A DNA stretch of 41,748 nt from the NCBI GenBank assembly GCA_021801235.1, contig JAJYYG010000057.1, forward strand, positions 2,700 through 44,447, in the 5' to 3' direction. The stretch comes from Actinomycetes bacterium. Lineage in GTDB: Bacteria > Actinomycetota > Acidimicrobiia > Acidimicrobiales > RAAP-2. The notes beneath the pieces are model-generated. The model was not told the origin of the DNA. It saw only the letters and a list, made by a program, of their open reading frames with translations, and ran no database searches. Made by a program: the position numbers and the translations under genes. How positions within the stretch are numbered: the stretch's first letter is position 1; the number at the start of each line of letters is the position of its first letter. Of this stretch, positions 31,434 to 39,458 are shown one piece after another.

Positions 31434-31889
31434 GTGACCGCTGCCAGCCCAGATCCCGCCGTGCCCGCCAACCGGATCATCGTCGGATACGACGGCTCGG
31501 ACTCGTCCAAGGAGGCGCTGCGCTGGGCGGTGTCGCAGGCCGCCCTGACCGGTGACGTGGTGGAGGTGATCGCCACCTGGACCTGGCCGACCAGCTACGG
31601 ATGGACGATGGCCTTCCCTACCGACTACGACCCGGCAGCCGACGCGCAGGCCGCGATCGACCAGGCGGTCGGCCCGCTCCAGGCGGAGGCGCCCGGGGTC
31701 CGGTTCGAGACCAGGGTGGTCGAGGGCGCCCCGGCGGCGACCCTGGTCGAGGCGTCGCACGGGGCCGACCTGTTGGTGGTGGGCAGCCGCGGCCACGGGG
31801 CGTTCGCGGGCATGCTCCTCGGTTCGGTCAGCGACCACTGCGTCACCCACGCCCACTGCCCGGTCCTCGTCCACCGCCCGCGTTCGTAG
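31434..31889 (+). CDS. universal stress protein (UspA family), ATP-binding type
   Basis: A 151-aa protein starting after a clear AAGGAG. The N-terminal strand is IIVGYDGSDSSKEALRWA, and the ATP-binding motif near the C-terminus is VVGSRGHGAFAGMLLGS, which fits the G-2X-G-9X-G-S pattern. The end CPVLVHRP is typical. USPs of this class bind ATP and are induced by hypoxia, starvation or other stress; a single domain is present. No regulator site beyond the promoter was seen. Confidence 0.93.
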   Translation: MTAASPDPAVPANRIIVGYDGSDSSKEALRWAVSQAALTGDVVEVIATWTWPTSYGWTMAFPTDYDPAADAQAAIDQAVGPLQAEAPGVRFETRVVEGAPAATLVEASHGADLLVVGSRGHGAFAGMLLGSVSDHCVTHAHCPVLVHRPRS

Positions 31890-31893
31890 CCGG

Positions 31894-31918
31894 CGCCCGG
31901 AGACGGGGCCGCCGGGCG
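31894..31918. terminator. possible bidirectional terminator between convergent genes
   Basis: CGCCCGG (31894-31900) and CCGGGCG (31912-31918) form a 7-bp stem with an 11-nt loop between the universal stress protein stop and the carboxylase stop. No T tract. Confidence 0.4.
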
Positions 31919-31923
31919 GGCGC

Positions 31924-33798
31924 TCACCAGGTGTCCACGCACGCCCTCTTCTTGCCGGTGCGGACGGGCGGTGGCGGGGCGGAGCGGAGCAACGCGACGA
32001 CGCGGTCCCGGGTGGCGGCCGGATCGATCACGTCATCGATCTCGAAGGCGGAGGCGACGTTGAGCGCCTTGCCGTGCTCGTAGGCGCTCGCCACCATGGC
32101 GGAAAAGGCCGCCTCCCGCTCCACCGGGTCCTCGATGGCGTCGAGCTCGCGGCGGAATCCGAGCCGCACCGCGCCCTCGAGACCCATACCGCCGAGCTCG
32201 CCGGTCGGCCAGGCCACGGTGAGCAGCGGCACCCGGAAGCCGCCCCCGGCCATTGCCTGGGCGCCCAGTCCGTAGCCCTTGCGCAGCACCACGGTCACCA
32301 GAGGCACGGACAGGCTCGCCCCCACCACGAACATCCGGCTGCAGTGGCGCACCTGTCCGGTGGCCTCGGCCTCGGGCCCGACCATGAACCCGGGCGTGTC
32401 GCAGAGGGACAGCACGGGGAGGTCGTGGGCGTCGCAGAGCTGGAGGAACCGGGCGGCCTTGTCCGCGCCCTCGGCGTCGATCGCCCCTCCCAGATGGCCC
32501 GGGCTGTTGGCGATCACCCCGAGCGGCATCCCCTCCATCCGGACCAGGGCGGTCACCATCCCCGCACCGAACCCGGAGCGGAGCTCGAGCACCGAGCCCG
32601 TGTCGGCGATGGTCTCGATCACCCGTCGGACCTCGTAGGCCCGCAGCCGGTTCTCGGGCACCACCGACCGGAGGAGCCGCTGGTCCGCACACGACCAGGC
32701 ATCCATGGGACCCTGGAAGTACGAGAGGTACCGGCGTGCCAGGAGGACGGCGTGGGCGTCGTCGTTCGCCACCAGGTCGACCACGCCGTTTTCGACCTGC
32801 ACGGCGAGCGGGCCGATCTCCTCTGGTCGGAACGTCCCCAGGCCGCCCCCCTCGATCATCGCCGGCCCACCCATCCCGATGGAGGCCTCCGGGGTGGCGA
32901 TGACCACGTCGCAGCATCCCAGGAGCGCCGCGTTGCCGGCGAAGCACCGGCCGGAGGCGATCCCCACGGTGGGAACCAGTCCGCTGAGCCCGGCGAAGAG
33001 GGAGAACGCCGCACAGTCCAGCCCGGTGATCACCGCGTAGTCGGTGTCGCCCGGCCGGCCGCCGCCCCCTTCGGCGAAGAGCACGACCGGCAGGCGCATC
33101 CGCTCGACGAGGTCGAACAGGCGATCCTTCTTCCGGTGGTTCTGCTGTCCCTGGGTGCCGGCCAGGACGGTGTAGTCGTACGAGAGGACGGCGCACGCCG
33201 TCCGGCTCTCGTCGAACACGTCGCCGTTGACGCGTCCGACGCCGGCCACCAGGCCGTCCGCCGGCGTGCGGGCGATCAGGTCCGCCAGGTCGCGTCGGGA
33301 GCGTTGGGCCGCGACCACCAGGGATCCGTACTCGACGAAGCTGCCTTCGTCGACCAGGTCGGCGACATTCTCCCTTGCCGTCCGCCGGCCTTCCCGGTGC
33401 CGCCGTCCCACGACGTCGGGCCGCGCCTCGTCGAGGACCCCCGCCTGGCGCGTCAACACTTCGTCCAGGTCGGGGCGGACCAGGCCGATGTCGGCCGCGC
33501 GCGCCGGAGCCGCCTCGTGGCGTGCCGCAGCCACGAGATCGACGACCGCCACGGCGGTCCCCTTGCCGACCTGCTGGCCCGGACCGACCAGCACGCTCCT
33601 CACGGTGCCTGCTGCCGGTGCCACCACCGGGTGCTCCATCTTCATGGACTCGACCACGACCAGCGTCTCGCCCTCGCCGACCGGGGCGCCCACCTCGACC
33701 AGCACCGCCGCCACCGTCCCCTGGAGCGGGGAGCCGACCGAGACCGGACCGTCCGGGACGATCCGGTCGGCCGCGGGCTCGACCGGGTCAGAGGGCAC
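31924..33798 (-). CDS. biotin carboxyl-carrier domain fused to acyl-CoA carboxyltransferase
   Basis: A 624-aa protein. Residues about 15-90 are a biotinyl domain with the attachment motif ESMKMEH, Lys53 being the expected biotin site. A linker of about 40 residues follows, then the two carboxyltransferase halves typical of acetyl/propionyl/methylcrotonyl-CoA carboxylase beta subunits: FAEGGGGRPGD and GIASGRCFAGNAALLG in the first, GVIANSPGHLGGAIDAEGADKA and CDTPGFMVGPEAE in the second. Usually the biotinyl domain is with biotin carboxylase; here none is present in the window. The GTG start overlaps the GNAT gene by 11 nt. Substrate specificity is not predictable. Confidence 0.88.
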   Translation of the reverse strand: MPSDPVEPAADRIVPDGPVSVGSPLQGTVAAVLVEVGAPVGEGETLVVVESMKMEHPVVAPAAGTVRSVLVGPGQQVGKGTAVAVVDLVAAARHEAAPARAADIGLVRPDLDEVLTRQAGVLDEARPDVVGRRHREGRRTARENVADLVDEGSFVEYGSLVVAAQRSRRDLADLIARTPADGLVAGVGRVNGDVFDESRTACAVLSYDYTVLAGTQGQQNHRKKDRLFDLVERMRLPVVLFAEGGGGRPGDTDYAVITGLDCAAFSLFAGLSGLVPTVGIASGRCFAGNAALLGCCDVVIATPEASIGMGGPAMIEGGGLGTFRPEEIGPLAVQVENGVVDLVANDDAHAVLLARRYLSYFQGPMDAWSCADQRLLRSVVPENRLRAYEVRRVIETIADTGSVLELRSGFGAGMVTALVRMEGMPLGVIANSPGHLGGAIDAEGADKAARFLQLCDAHDLPVLSLCDTPGFMVGPEAEATGQVRHCSRMFVVGASLSVPLVTVVLRKGYGLGAQAMAGGGFRVPLLTVAWPTGELGGMGLEGAVRLGFRRELDAIEDPVEREAAFSAMVASAYEHGKALNVASAFEIDDVIDPAATRDRVVALLRSAPPPPVRTGKKRACVDTW

Positions 33799-34243
33799 GC
33801 GCCATCCGCACCGCCGGCCCGAACCGGGTCTCCACCGGGCCCGTCTCGGCGAAACCGGCCTTCGCATAGAACTCCTGGGCGTGCGGCACCGCAGTGGCCT
33901 CGAGCCGGGCGAGGCCCTCGTCGCGGGCGATGGCCACCGCGTCGTCGACCAGGGCCTCACCCACCCCGCTCCCGATCAGCTCGGGGTCCACGAACAGCGC
34001 CTCGAACTCGCTGCTCTCGTCGTCCACCGGCATGACGGTGGCGAATCCCATGACCCGCCCGCCGCCGGTGGCGACCCGCACCCGCTGGTCGCGGATCGCC
34101 ACCACCGAGACCCGGAACGTGTCCGGATGGTCGAGGAGCTGGTCCCGGAACGCGTCCACCGCCAGGCACGCCCGCCGTTGGAGCTCTTCGAGCGTTCTCA
34201 GCTCGTCGGGTTGTGCGTAGCGCACCGTCTCGACCGTCGTCAC
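33788..34243 (-). CDS. GNAT-family N-acetyltransferase
   Basis: A 151-aa single-domain acetyltransferase. The acetyl-CoA region reads EALFVDPELIGSGVGEALVDDAV, followed by LEATAVPHAQEFYAKAGFAE. The opening ETVRYAQPDELRTLEELQRRA is typical. The substrate is unknown. The GTG has TACCAT 8 nt upstream and no ribosome-binding site, suggesting a leaderless mRNA. Its 3' end overlaps the carboxylase gene by 11 nt, so the two are likely one transcript. Confidence 0.9.
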   Translation of the reverse strand: MTTVETVRYAQPDELRTLEELQRRACLAVDAFRDQLLDHPDTFRVSVVAIRDQRVRVATGGGRVMGFATVMPVDDESSEFEALFVDPELIGSGVGEALVDDAVAIARDEGLARLEATAVPHAQEFYAKAGFAETGPVETRFGPAVRMARAL

Positions 34244-34251
34244 GATGCGAG

Positions 34252-34257
34252 ATGGTA
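34252..34257 (-). promoter_or_regulatory. -10 box, probable leaderless promoter of the GNAT-carboxylase pair
   Basis: TACCAT on the minus strand, 8 nt before the GTG at 34243. Confidence 0.35.
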
Positions 34258-34358
34258 CCCGTGGCCGGCACACCCCGAGGTGACGTCCCGGGCCGGACGG
34301 GAGCCCGGGAACGCAGGAACCGCCTGTCGCCCGCCGCGGGCGACCCACCGGCGCGCAG

Positions 34359-35174
34359 TCAGGGGAGGTCCCAGAGGCGCACGCTCATCGACTGGCTCGC
34401 CGTGGCCAGCAGCGTTCCCCGCTCCGACCACAGGGACGCGATCCCGTGCGCGTACCCCCCCACCAGCGCCTGGACGCGGATGTCGCACAGCACCCACTCG
34501 GTCGGCTCCACCTGGACCATCCGCAGGGTGTTGTCGAGGCTGCGCGACATGACCTGACGGCCGATGGGCTGGGAGACGCCCCCGGAGACGTAGTCGCCCA
34601 GGATGGCCAGCGTCGCTGCCGACGGTTCGAGATGGCCGGGGACGTGCGCCCAGAGGGCGCTGTCGGCGCTTCCGGGGATCGCGTCCCCCGAACGGAGCTC
34701 CTCGAACGTCCGTCCGCGTGCGAGCCGGACGTCGATCCGGTCGAAGATCGAGGGGGACCCAACGTTGAGCGGTCGCCTGGGCGGGCACTCGTCCGGCGGC
34801 GGGACATCGGGGGGCGCGATCCAGACCCCCCCGACTTCGAGGGGGGCGGCCGAGCCGACGGCGGCGTTCACCGTGAGGATCTCGGCGCCGTCGACGTAAC
34901 CCACCACCCTCCCCTGGGTGACCCGCCGACCCTCGGCGGCCAGGGTGACCGTCAGGTCGAGCGTGGCACCGGTCGGCGCATACGACAGATACTGGGCGGT
35001 CGACCAGACCGTCGGCCGGCCCGAGGCGGCCTCCAGCGCCACCAGGGCCGCCGCCAGCCCGCACCCGCCGAAGAGGAACCGTCCCGGCGTGGTCAGCTCC
35101 GGGACCACCTCCAGCCGCCAGTGCCGATCGTCGGCGAGCGGTTCGATGCCGAGGAACTGCCGGGCGTCGGTCAC
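34359..35174 (-). CDS. acyl-CoA thioesterase, double hot-dog (TesB-like) type
   Basis: A 271-aa protein with two hot-dog halves. The first contains LFGGCGLAAALVALEAASGRP and YLSYAPTGATLDLTV; the second contains SALWAHVPGHLEPSAATLAILGDYVSGG and WVLCDIRVQALVGGYAHGIASLWSERG, as in TesB-like proteins. It would hydrolyse acyl-CoA to the free acid and CoA. No Shine-Dalgarno sequence is obvious before the GTG start. It lies 40 nt downstream of the acyl-CoA dehydrogenase, with which it is probably co-transcribed. Confidence 0.87.
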   Translation of the reverse strand: MTDARQFLGIEPLADDRHWRLEVVPELTTPGRFLFGGCGLAAALVALEAASGRPTVWSTAQYLSYAPTGATLDLTVTLAAEGRRVTQGRVVGYVDGAEILTVNAAVGSAAPLEVGGVWIAPPDVPPPDECPPRRPLNVGSPSIFDRIDVRLARGRTFEELRSGDAIPGSADSALWAHVPGHLEPSAATLAILGDYVSGGVSQPIGRQVMSRSLDNTLRMVQVEPTEWVLCDIRVQALVGGYAHGIASLWSERGTLLATASQSMSVRLWDLP

Positions 35175-35214
35175 GGGTGGTGACCCGACCGGACCGGCCG
35201 GGTCGCGCCGACGC

Positions 35215-36429
35215 TCAACTGCGCGGTACCTGAGACCAGGGCATGTCCTTGTCGACCCGTACGTCGCCCGGGAGGCCCAGCATCCGTTCGCCGAGGATGT
35301 TGCGCTGGATCTCCGAGGTCCCTCCCTCGATCGAGTTGGCCCGGGAGCGGAGGAACATCTTCCGGGCAGAGCCCGGCGGCCCGACCAGGCCCAGGGCCTC
35401 CGCCCTACGCATGGTGAAGTCGTACCCCACCAGGGCCGACGCCCCGAGGAGGTCCACGCAGAGCTCGTACACCCTCTTGTTCACCTCTGCGAACATCAGC
35501 TTGGCGATCGACCCCTCGGGGCCGGGGTTGCCGGCCTTGCGGTTCTCGTTCGCCCGCAGGTTGGTGAGCCGCAGCACCTCCGACTCGATCCACAGGCGCA
35601 TCAGTCGGTCGCGGTCGACCGGAGTCTGCCGGAACCCGTCGGACTGCCAGATCCGGACCGCCTCCGCGATCGACCCCGATCCCCGGGTCGGTGGGCCGCT
35701 CCCACCGCCGATGGAGGTCCGCTCGTTGGAGAGCGTCGTCATCGCCACCCTCCAGCCCTCCCCGACGTCGCCGATCCGGTCGACGTCGGGGACGCGCACC
35801 TCGGTCAGGTAGACCTCGTTGAACTCGGCTTCGCCGGTCATCTGGCGCAACGGCCGGACCTCGACGCCGGGAGCGTGCATGTCGAGGGCGAAGTAGGTCA
35901 GGCCCTTGTGCTTGGGTGCGTCGGGGTCGGTGCGGGTCACCAACATGCCCCGATCGGCGATATGGGCGAGCGTGTTCCACACCTTCTGGCCCGTCACCAC
36001 CCACTCGTCCCCGTCCCGCACCGCCCTCGTCGCCAACCCGGCCAGGTCCGATCCGGCCCCCGGCTCGCTGAACAACTGGCACCAGGCGTCCTCGCCGGTG
36101 AACATCCGGCGGAGCAGGCGCTCGCGCACCCCAGGAACGCAGTGGGTGACGACCGTCGGTCCCGCCATGGCGAGACCGAAGTACTCGCGCGCCCCGGGCC
36201 CCCTCGCTCCGGCAGCCTCGAGGCGGCGGTCGACCTCGCGCTGCAACCCGGGCGCCACGCCGAGGCCGCCGCTCCCCTCCGGGAACGACACCCAGGCCAA
36301 CCCGAGGTCGAACTGACGGGCGCGGAACTCCTCGAACGGGGTGGACCGCGGATCGAGCTCCTCGAGCAGGCGGTCCACCCGCTCCGCCACCACCGACCCC
36401 GCGTCCGTCTTCCCCTGTACGTCTGTCAT
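35215..36429 (-). CDS. acyl-CoA dehydrogenase
   Basis: A 404-aa flavoprotein. It has the FAD-side stretch CQLFSEPGAGSDLAGLATRA, the strand GDEWVVTGQKVWNT, and the C-terminal helix region IEGGTSEIQRNILGERMLG, where the Glu of EGG occupies the place of the catalytic base in many FadE subunits. The N-terminal alpha domain is about 120 residues. Many actinobacterial FadE enzymes of this sort form alpha2beta2 heteromers; no partner is adjacent. The ATG start has TATGTT 6 nt upstream, suggesting a leaderless mRNA. It is divergent from the Rpf-like gene. Confidence 0.9.
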   Translation of the reverse strand: MTDVQGKTDAGSVVAERVDRLLEELDPRSTPFEEFRARQFDLGLAWVSFPEGSGGLGVAPGLQREVDRRLEAAGARGPGAREYFGLAMAGPTVVTHCVPGVRERLLRRMFTGEDAWCQLFSEPGAGSDLAGLATRAVRDGDEWVVTGQKVWNTLAHIADRGMLVTRTDPDAPKHKGLTYFALDMHAPGVEVRPLRQMTGEAEFNEVYLTEVRVPDVDRIGDVGEGWRVAMTTLSNERTSIGGGSGPPTRGSGSIAEAVRIWQSDGFRQTPVDRDRLMRLWIESEVLRLTNLRANENRKAGNPGPEGSIAKLMFAEVNKRVYELCVDLLGASALVGYDFTMRRAEALGLVGPPGSARKMFLRSRANSIEGGTSEIQRNILGERMLGLPGDVRVDKDMPWSQVPRS

Positions 36430-36435
36430 CCCCTG

Positions 36436-36441
36436 AACATA
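36436..36441 (-). promoter_or_regulatory. -10 box, probable leaderless promoter of acyl-CoA dehydrogenase
   Basis: TATGTT on the minus strand, 6 nt before the ATG at 36429, with no ribosome-binding site between. Confidence 0.45.
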
Positions 36442-36526
36442 CCGTGCATCCTCCGGGCGCAGGGAGCCGGTGACCCACCGCCCGTCGGCCGACCCGCCGG
36501 GATTGCCCACCCGGCAGCCCCGCCGG

Positions 36527-36532
36527 TAACCT
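36527..36532 (+). promoter_or_regulatory. candidate -10 box of the Rpf-like gene
   Basis: TAACCT, 9 nt before the GTG at 36542. The spacing is a little long for a strictly leaderless start, but a short leader is likely. Confidence 0.35.
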
Positions 36533-36541
36533 GGGCCCATC

Positions 36542-37696
36542 GTGTGGACTACTGGGCGTCCTTCGGACGCGCCCCCGCTTCCGGGGGTCCGCCTGCGACG
36601 GTCAGCTCGCACCGTGGTGACGGCGTTGTCGGTGCTGGTCGCCTCGGTGCCGCTCGGGCTCGCCGTCCAGTCCGCGTCGCCCCCTCCGGCCCAGGCGGGC
36701 CCGGTCACCGGCCTCCAGGCCGAAGCCACCGCGCTGTCCGAACGGCTGGTCGAGGAGCAGCTCAGCGTCGGCGCCTTCCAGCAACAGGAGTCGGTGGACT
36801 CCGCACGGGTCTCGGCCGACGCCGCGGCGATCCTCGCCGGTGAGCAACAGAATGCCGCCACCGAGCGGCAGATCGCCTCCTACCGGTCCGAAGTGCGGGC
36901 ACAGGCCATCACCGACTACATGGACTCGGGCGCGGTGAGCTCGGGTTCCGACACCCTGCTCTTCTCGGGGGGCGGGAGCTCGGCCCAGGCCCTCAGCGAG
37001 TACCAGGGCATCGCCACCGGGCAGATCGCCACGGCCCTCGACCGGCTCCGGACCGCCCAGCGGTCGCTGGCGGCGGCGCAGGGCGTGCTGGAGACCCGTC
37101 AGGCGGCCGACCGCTCCGCCCAGGCCGGCCAGGCGGCCGCGCTGGCGGGAGCGGAGGCGGCCGAGCGTCAGCTCGAGGCCGACCAGTCCCAGGTGACGGG
37201 GCAGCTCGCCGCCGCGGTCGCGCAGCAGGCGGCGGCCCGGGACGCGGCGGCCGCCGCTGCCGTCCGAGCCGCGCAGGCCGCCGCCCGCACCGTCGCTGCC
37301 CGGAGTGCGGCGGGGCCCGGGGCGGCGGCGGGAGCACCGGGCACTGTGCCGACGACCGTGGCCCCGGTGGCCACCGCTCCCGGCGGCAACTCCGCTCCTC
37401 CCGCGGTCCCGCCGTCGGGAACCGCCACCACGGACCCCGCGCTGAACCCGTTCCTCCAGTGCGTCGTCCAGGCGGAGTCCGGCGGCGACTACGGCGCCGT
37501 CTCCCCGAACGGCCTCTACATGGGGGCCTTCCAGTTCAGCCAGCCCACCTGGAACACCGCGGCGGTGGCGGCCGGCCTGCCCGGCCTGGTCGGCGTCCCG
37601 CCGAACCTCGCCTCCAAGGCGGACCAGGACACCGTGGCCGTCGCCCTCTACGCCCTCGACGGCGAGCAGCCGTGGCTGGACCGGTGTCATTCGTGA
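36542..37696 (+). CDS. secreted Rpf/transglycosylase-like protein with coiled-coil region
   Basis: A 384-aa exported protein. Residues about 18-52 are a signal peptide ending near PAQAG. Residues about 55-265 are Ala/Gln/Glu-rich helices that look like coiled coil (QQESVDSARVSADAAAILAG, then long Ala-rich helices). A Pro/Ala/Thr linker follows. Residues 307-384 are an Rpf/transglycosylase-like domain with CVVQAESGGDYGAV (Glu312 as expected catalytic acid), NGLYMGAFQFSQPTW and a final DRC pairing with Cys307. It probably cuts peptidoglycan at the cell surface. The start is GTG without a strong ribosome-binding site. Confidence 0.83.
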   Translation: MWTTGRPSDAPPLPGVRLRRSARTVVTALSVLVASVPLGLAVQSASPPPAQAGPVTGLQAEATALSERLVEEQLSVGAFQQQESVDSARVSADAAAILAGEQQNAATERQIASYRSEVRAQAITDYMDSGAVSSGSDTLLFSGGGSSAQALSEYQGIATGQIATALDRLRTAQRSLAAAQGVLETRQAADRSAQAGQAAALAGAEAAERQLEADQSQVTGQLAAAVAQQAAARDAAAAAAVRAAQAAARTVAARSAAGPGAAAGAPGTVPTTVAPVATAPGGNSAPPAVPPSGTATTDPALNPFLQCVVQAESGGDYGAVSPNGLYMGAFQFSQPTWNTAAVAAGLPGLVGVPPNLASKADQDTVAVALYALDGEQPWLDRCHS

Positions 37697-38583
37697 CCGG
37701 CCGGGAACCCGGGGGCGGGCGGAGCACACGCCTGCCGGTCAGCGTCCTGGGCATGGGCAGGATGGGACGGGGGATCGCCGGTCGGCTCCTCGACGCCGGT
37801 CACGCGGTCACGGTCTGGAACCGCACCTCCGGGAAGGCCGGCGGGCTCGTCGACCGCGGGGCGGACGAGCGCAGCACCCCGGAGGCCGCCACGTCCGGTG
37901 CCACCGTCGTCCTCGCGTCCCTGACCGACGACGACGCGGTGCGCTCCGTCCTCGCCCCCCACGGCCGGCCCCTGGCGCTCCCCCCCGACACGATCGTGGT
38001 CGACTGCAGCACGGTGTCGCCGGCGACCACGCGCTTCCTGGCGGCCACCTACCCGGGCGCCTTCGTCGCCGCTCCGGTGCTCGGATCGCCGGAGGCGGTG
38101 GCCTCCGGGTCGGCGACCCAGCTGGTCGCCGGTCCGGAGGACCTGGTCGACCGCCTGGCACCCGTTTGGTCCGCCACCGCTGCACGAACCGTCCGCTGCG
38201 GGGACGACCCCGCCCGGGCCTCGGAGCTCAAGCTGCTCAACAACTACCTGTTGCTGGCCGGCGTCGCCACCCTGGCCGAGGTGGTGGCCACCGCACAGCG
38301 GGCGGGCATCGAGGACGGGTTCCTCGAGGCGTTCCTCGGGTCCTCGCCGCTGGTGGCCACCGGGCTGCACAACCGGCTGGAGCAGGTCATCGGACGCGGG
38401 GGCGAGGGTTGGTTCGCCACACCGCTCGGGGCGAAGGACATGAGCCTGGCCCTGTCGATGGCCGAGGGGATGGGCCTCCGGCTCCCCCTGGCCGAAGCCG
38501 TGCACCAGGTCTACCGGCGGGCGGCCGACGAGGGCCTGGCGGACGCGGACATCGCCGGCGTCGTCTCGCTGTATCCACGCTGA
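37693..38583 (+). CDS. NAD(P)-dependent beta-hydroxyacid dehydrogenase-like protein
   Basis: A 296-aa Rossmann-fold enzyme. It has the dinucleotide motif VLGMGRMGRGIAGRLL, the substrate-side stretch APVLGSPEAVASGSATQL, and the catalytic-Lys segment SELKLLNNYLLLAG. It belongs to the family of 3-hydroxyisobutyrate dehydrogenase, tartronate semialdehyde reductase and imine reductases; which reaction it runs is not readable. The GTG start overlaps the stop of the Rpf-like gene (GTGA). A GTG nine bases earlier (37684) is a weaker alternative. The pairing with a cell-wall hydrolase gene is unusual. Confidence 0.88.
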   Translation: MTGREPGGGRSTRLPVSVLGMGRMGRGIAGRLLDAGHAVTVWNRTSGKAGGLVDRGADERSTPEAATSGATVVLASLTDDDAVRSVLAPHGRPLALPPDTIVVDCSTVSPATTRFLAATYPGAFVAAPVLGSPEAVASGSATQLVAGPEDLVDRLAPVWSATAARTVRCGDDPARASELKLLNNYLLLAGVATLAEVVATAQRAGIEDGFLEAFLGSSPLVATGLHNRLEQVIGRGGEGWFATPLGAKDMSLALSMAEGMGLRLPLAEAVHQVYRRAADEGLADADIAGVVSLYPR

Positions 38584-38642
38584 GGCGCCGCCTTCGGGCT
38601 CCCCGTCCGGTGCCCCGACGGCAGGGCTGCGACGCGGGACGC

Positions 38643-38656
38643 GGTGGGAGGCCACC
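38643..38656. other. small GC hairpin upstream of the methyltransferase promoter
   Basis: GGTGG and CCACC pair around a GAGG loop between the dehydrogenase-like gene and the next -10 box. It may act as a weak terminator of the Rpf-dehydrogenase transcript. Confidence 0.25.
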
Positions 38657-38666
38657 CCGCCCTGGC

Positions 38667-38672
38667 TAGGGT
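38667..38672 (+). promoter_or_regulatory. -10 box, probable leaderless promoter
   Basis: TAGGGT, 6 nt before the ATG at 38679. No ribosome-binding site lies between. Confidence 0.45.
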
Positions 38673-38678
38673 CGCACC

Positions 38679-39416
38679 ATGGACGCCACCCACCGTAGCG
38701 AGACCCCGACCGACACCAACGACCGGATCTGGAAGTCGGACGAGCTGGTGAGGGAGTGGGCGGCCCGGGACGGCGAGCGGGCGGCGAAGCGGGCGGCGCA
38801 GTGGACCCTGATGGCCCGGCTGCTGCCGTTCGCAGAGGAGGACCGCTTCATCGTCGCCGACCTGGGTGCCGGAACCGGGGCGGCCGCCCGGGCCGTCCTG
38901 GCGACGTACCCGAACAGCCGTGCCGTGCTGGCTGACTTCTCACCCCAGATGCGGGAGGAGGGGATCCGTACCATGGCGGAGTTCGCCGGCCGGTTCGACT
39001 ACGTCGCCTTCGACCTGATGGAGACGGCGTGGCCGGACGGGATCCCCCGCCGGCTCGACGCAGTGGTCACCTCGCAGTGCATCCATCACCTGCCCGACTC
39101 CCGCAAGGCGTCCCTTTTCGCCGAGATCCTCGGACGCCTGACCCCAGGGGGGTGGTACCTGAACTTCGACCCGATCACGACGGACGATCCCGCGGTCGCC
39201 GAGGCATGGCGGCGTGCCGCCGAACGGGAGGATCCCCACGCGGCGCAGGCCGGCGCCCACCGGACCCCGGAGGAGCAGGAGCGTCACGACAACCACGTCC
39301 GGCACCTGGCACCGCTCGACCGCCAGCTGGGCGCCCTGCGCGCGGCCGGCTTCGAAGCCATCGACGTGTTCTGGAAGCACCTCGACATGGTGATCTACGG
39401 CGGCCGCCGGCCCTGA
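38679..39416 (+). CDS. SAM-dependent methyltransferase
   Basis: A 245-aa class I methyltransferase. Motif I is VADLGAGTGAAARAV, followed by VLADFSPQM (acidic ribose-binding end), then DAVVTSQCIHHLPDSRK and LTPGGWYLNFDPIT. The long N-terminal helix (KSDELVREWAARDGERAAKRA) and the C-terminal HRTPEEQERHDNHVRHL region fit Methyltransf_25-type small-molecule methyltransferases. Neither the substrate nor a functional partner can be assigned. It is probably expressed from its own leaderless promoter and converges with the MFS gene. Confidence 0.9.
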   Translation: MDATHRSETPTDTNDRIWKSDELVREWAARDGERAAKRAAQWTLMARLLPFAEEDRFIVADLGAGTGAAARAVLATYPNSRAVLADFSPQMREEGIRTMAEFAGRFDYVAFDLMETAWPDGIPRRLDAVVTSQCIHHLPDSRKASLFAEILGRLTPGGWYLNFDPITTDDPAVAEAWRRAAEREDPHAAQAGAHRTPEEQERHDNHVRHLAPLDRQLGALRAAGFEAIDVFWKHLDMVIYGGRRP

Positions 39417-39423
39417 TCCCGGA

Positions 39424-39435
39424 CGGGTCGACCCG
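39424..39435. other. 12-bp perfect palindrome in a convergent gap
   Basis: CGGGTCGACCCG lies between the methyltransferase stop and the MFS stop. It could form only a very short stem and is noted as a possible weak terminator. Confidence 0.2.
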
Positions 39436-39458
39436 GACGCCCACGGTCCCCCCTCGGT

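Noticed and set aside
33799-33960. Upstream in-frame extension of the biotin-carrier/carboxyltransferase gene
   Set aside because: The extension lies antisense-like within the GNAT gene and shows no biotin carboxylase sequence.
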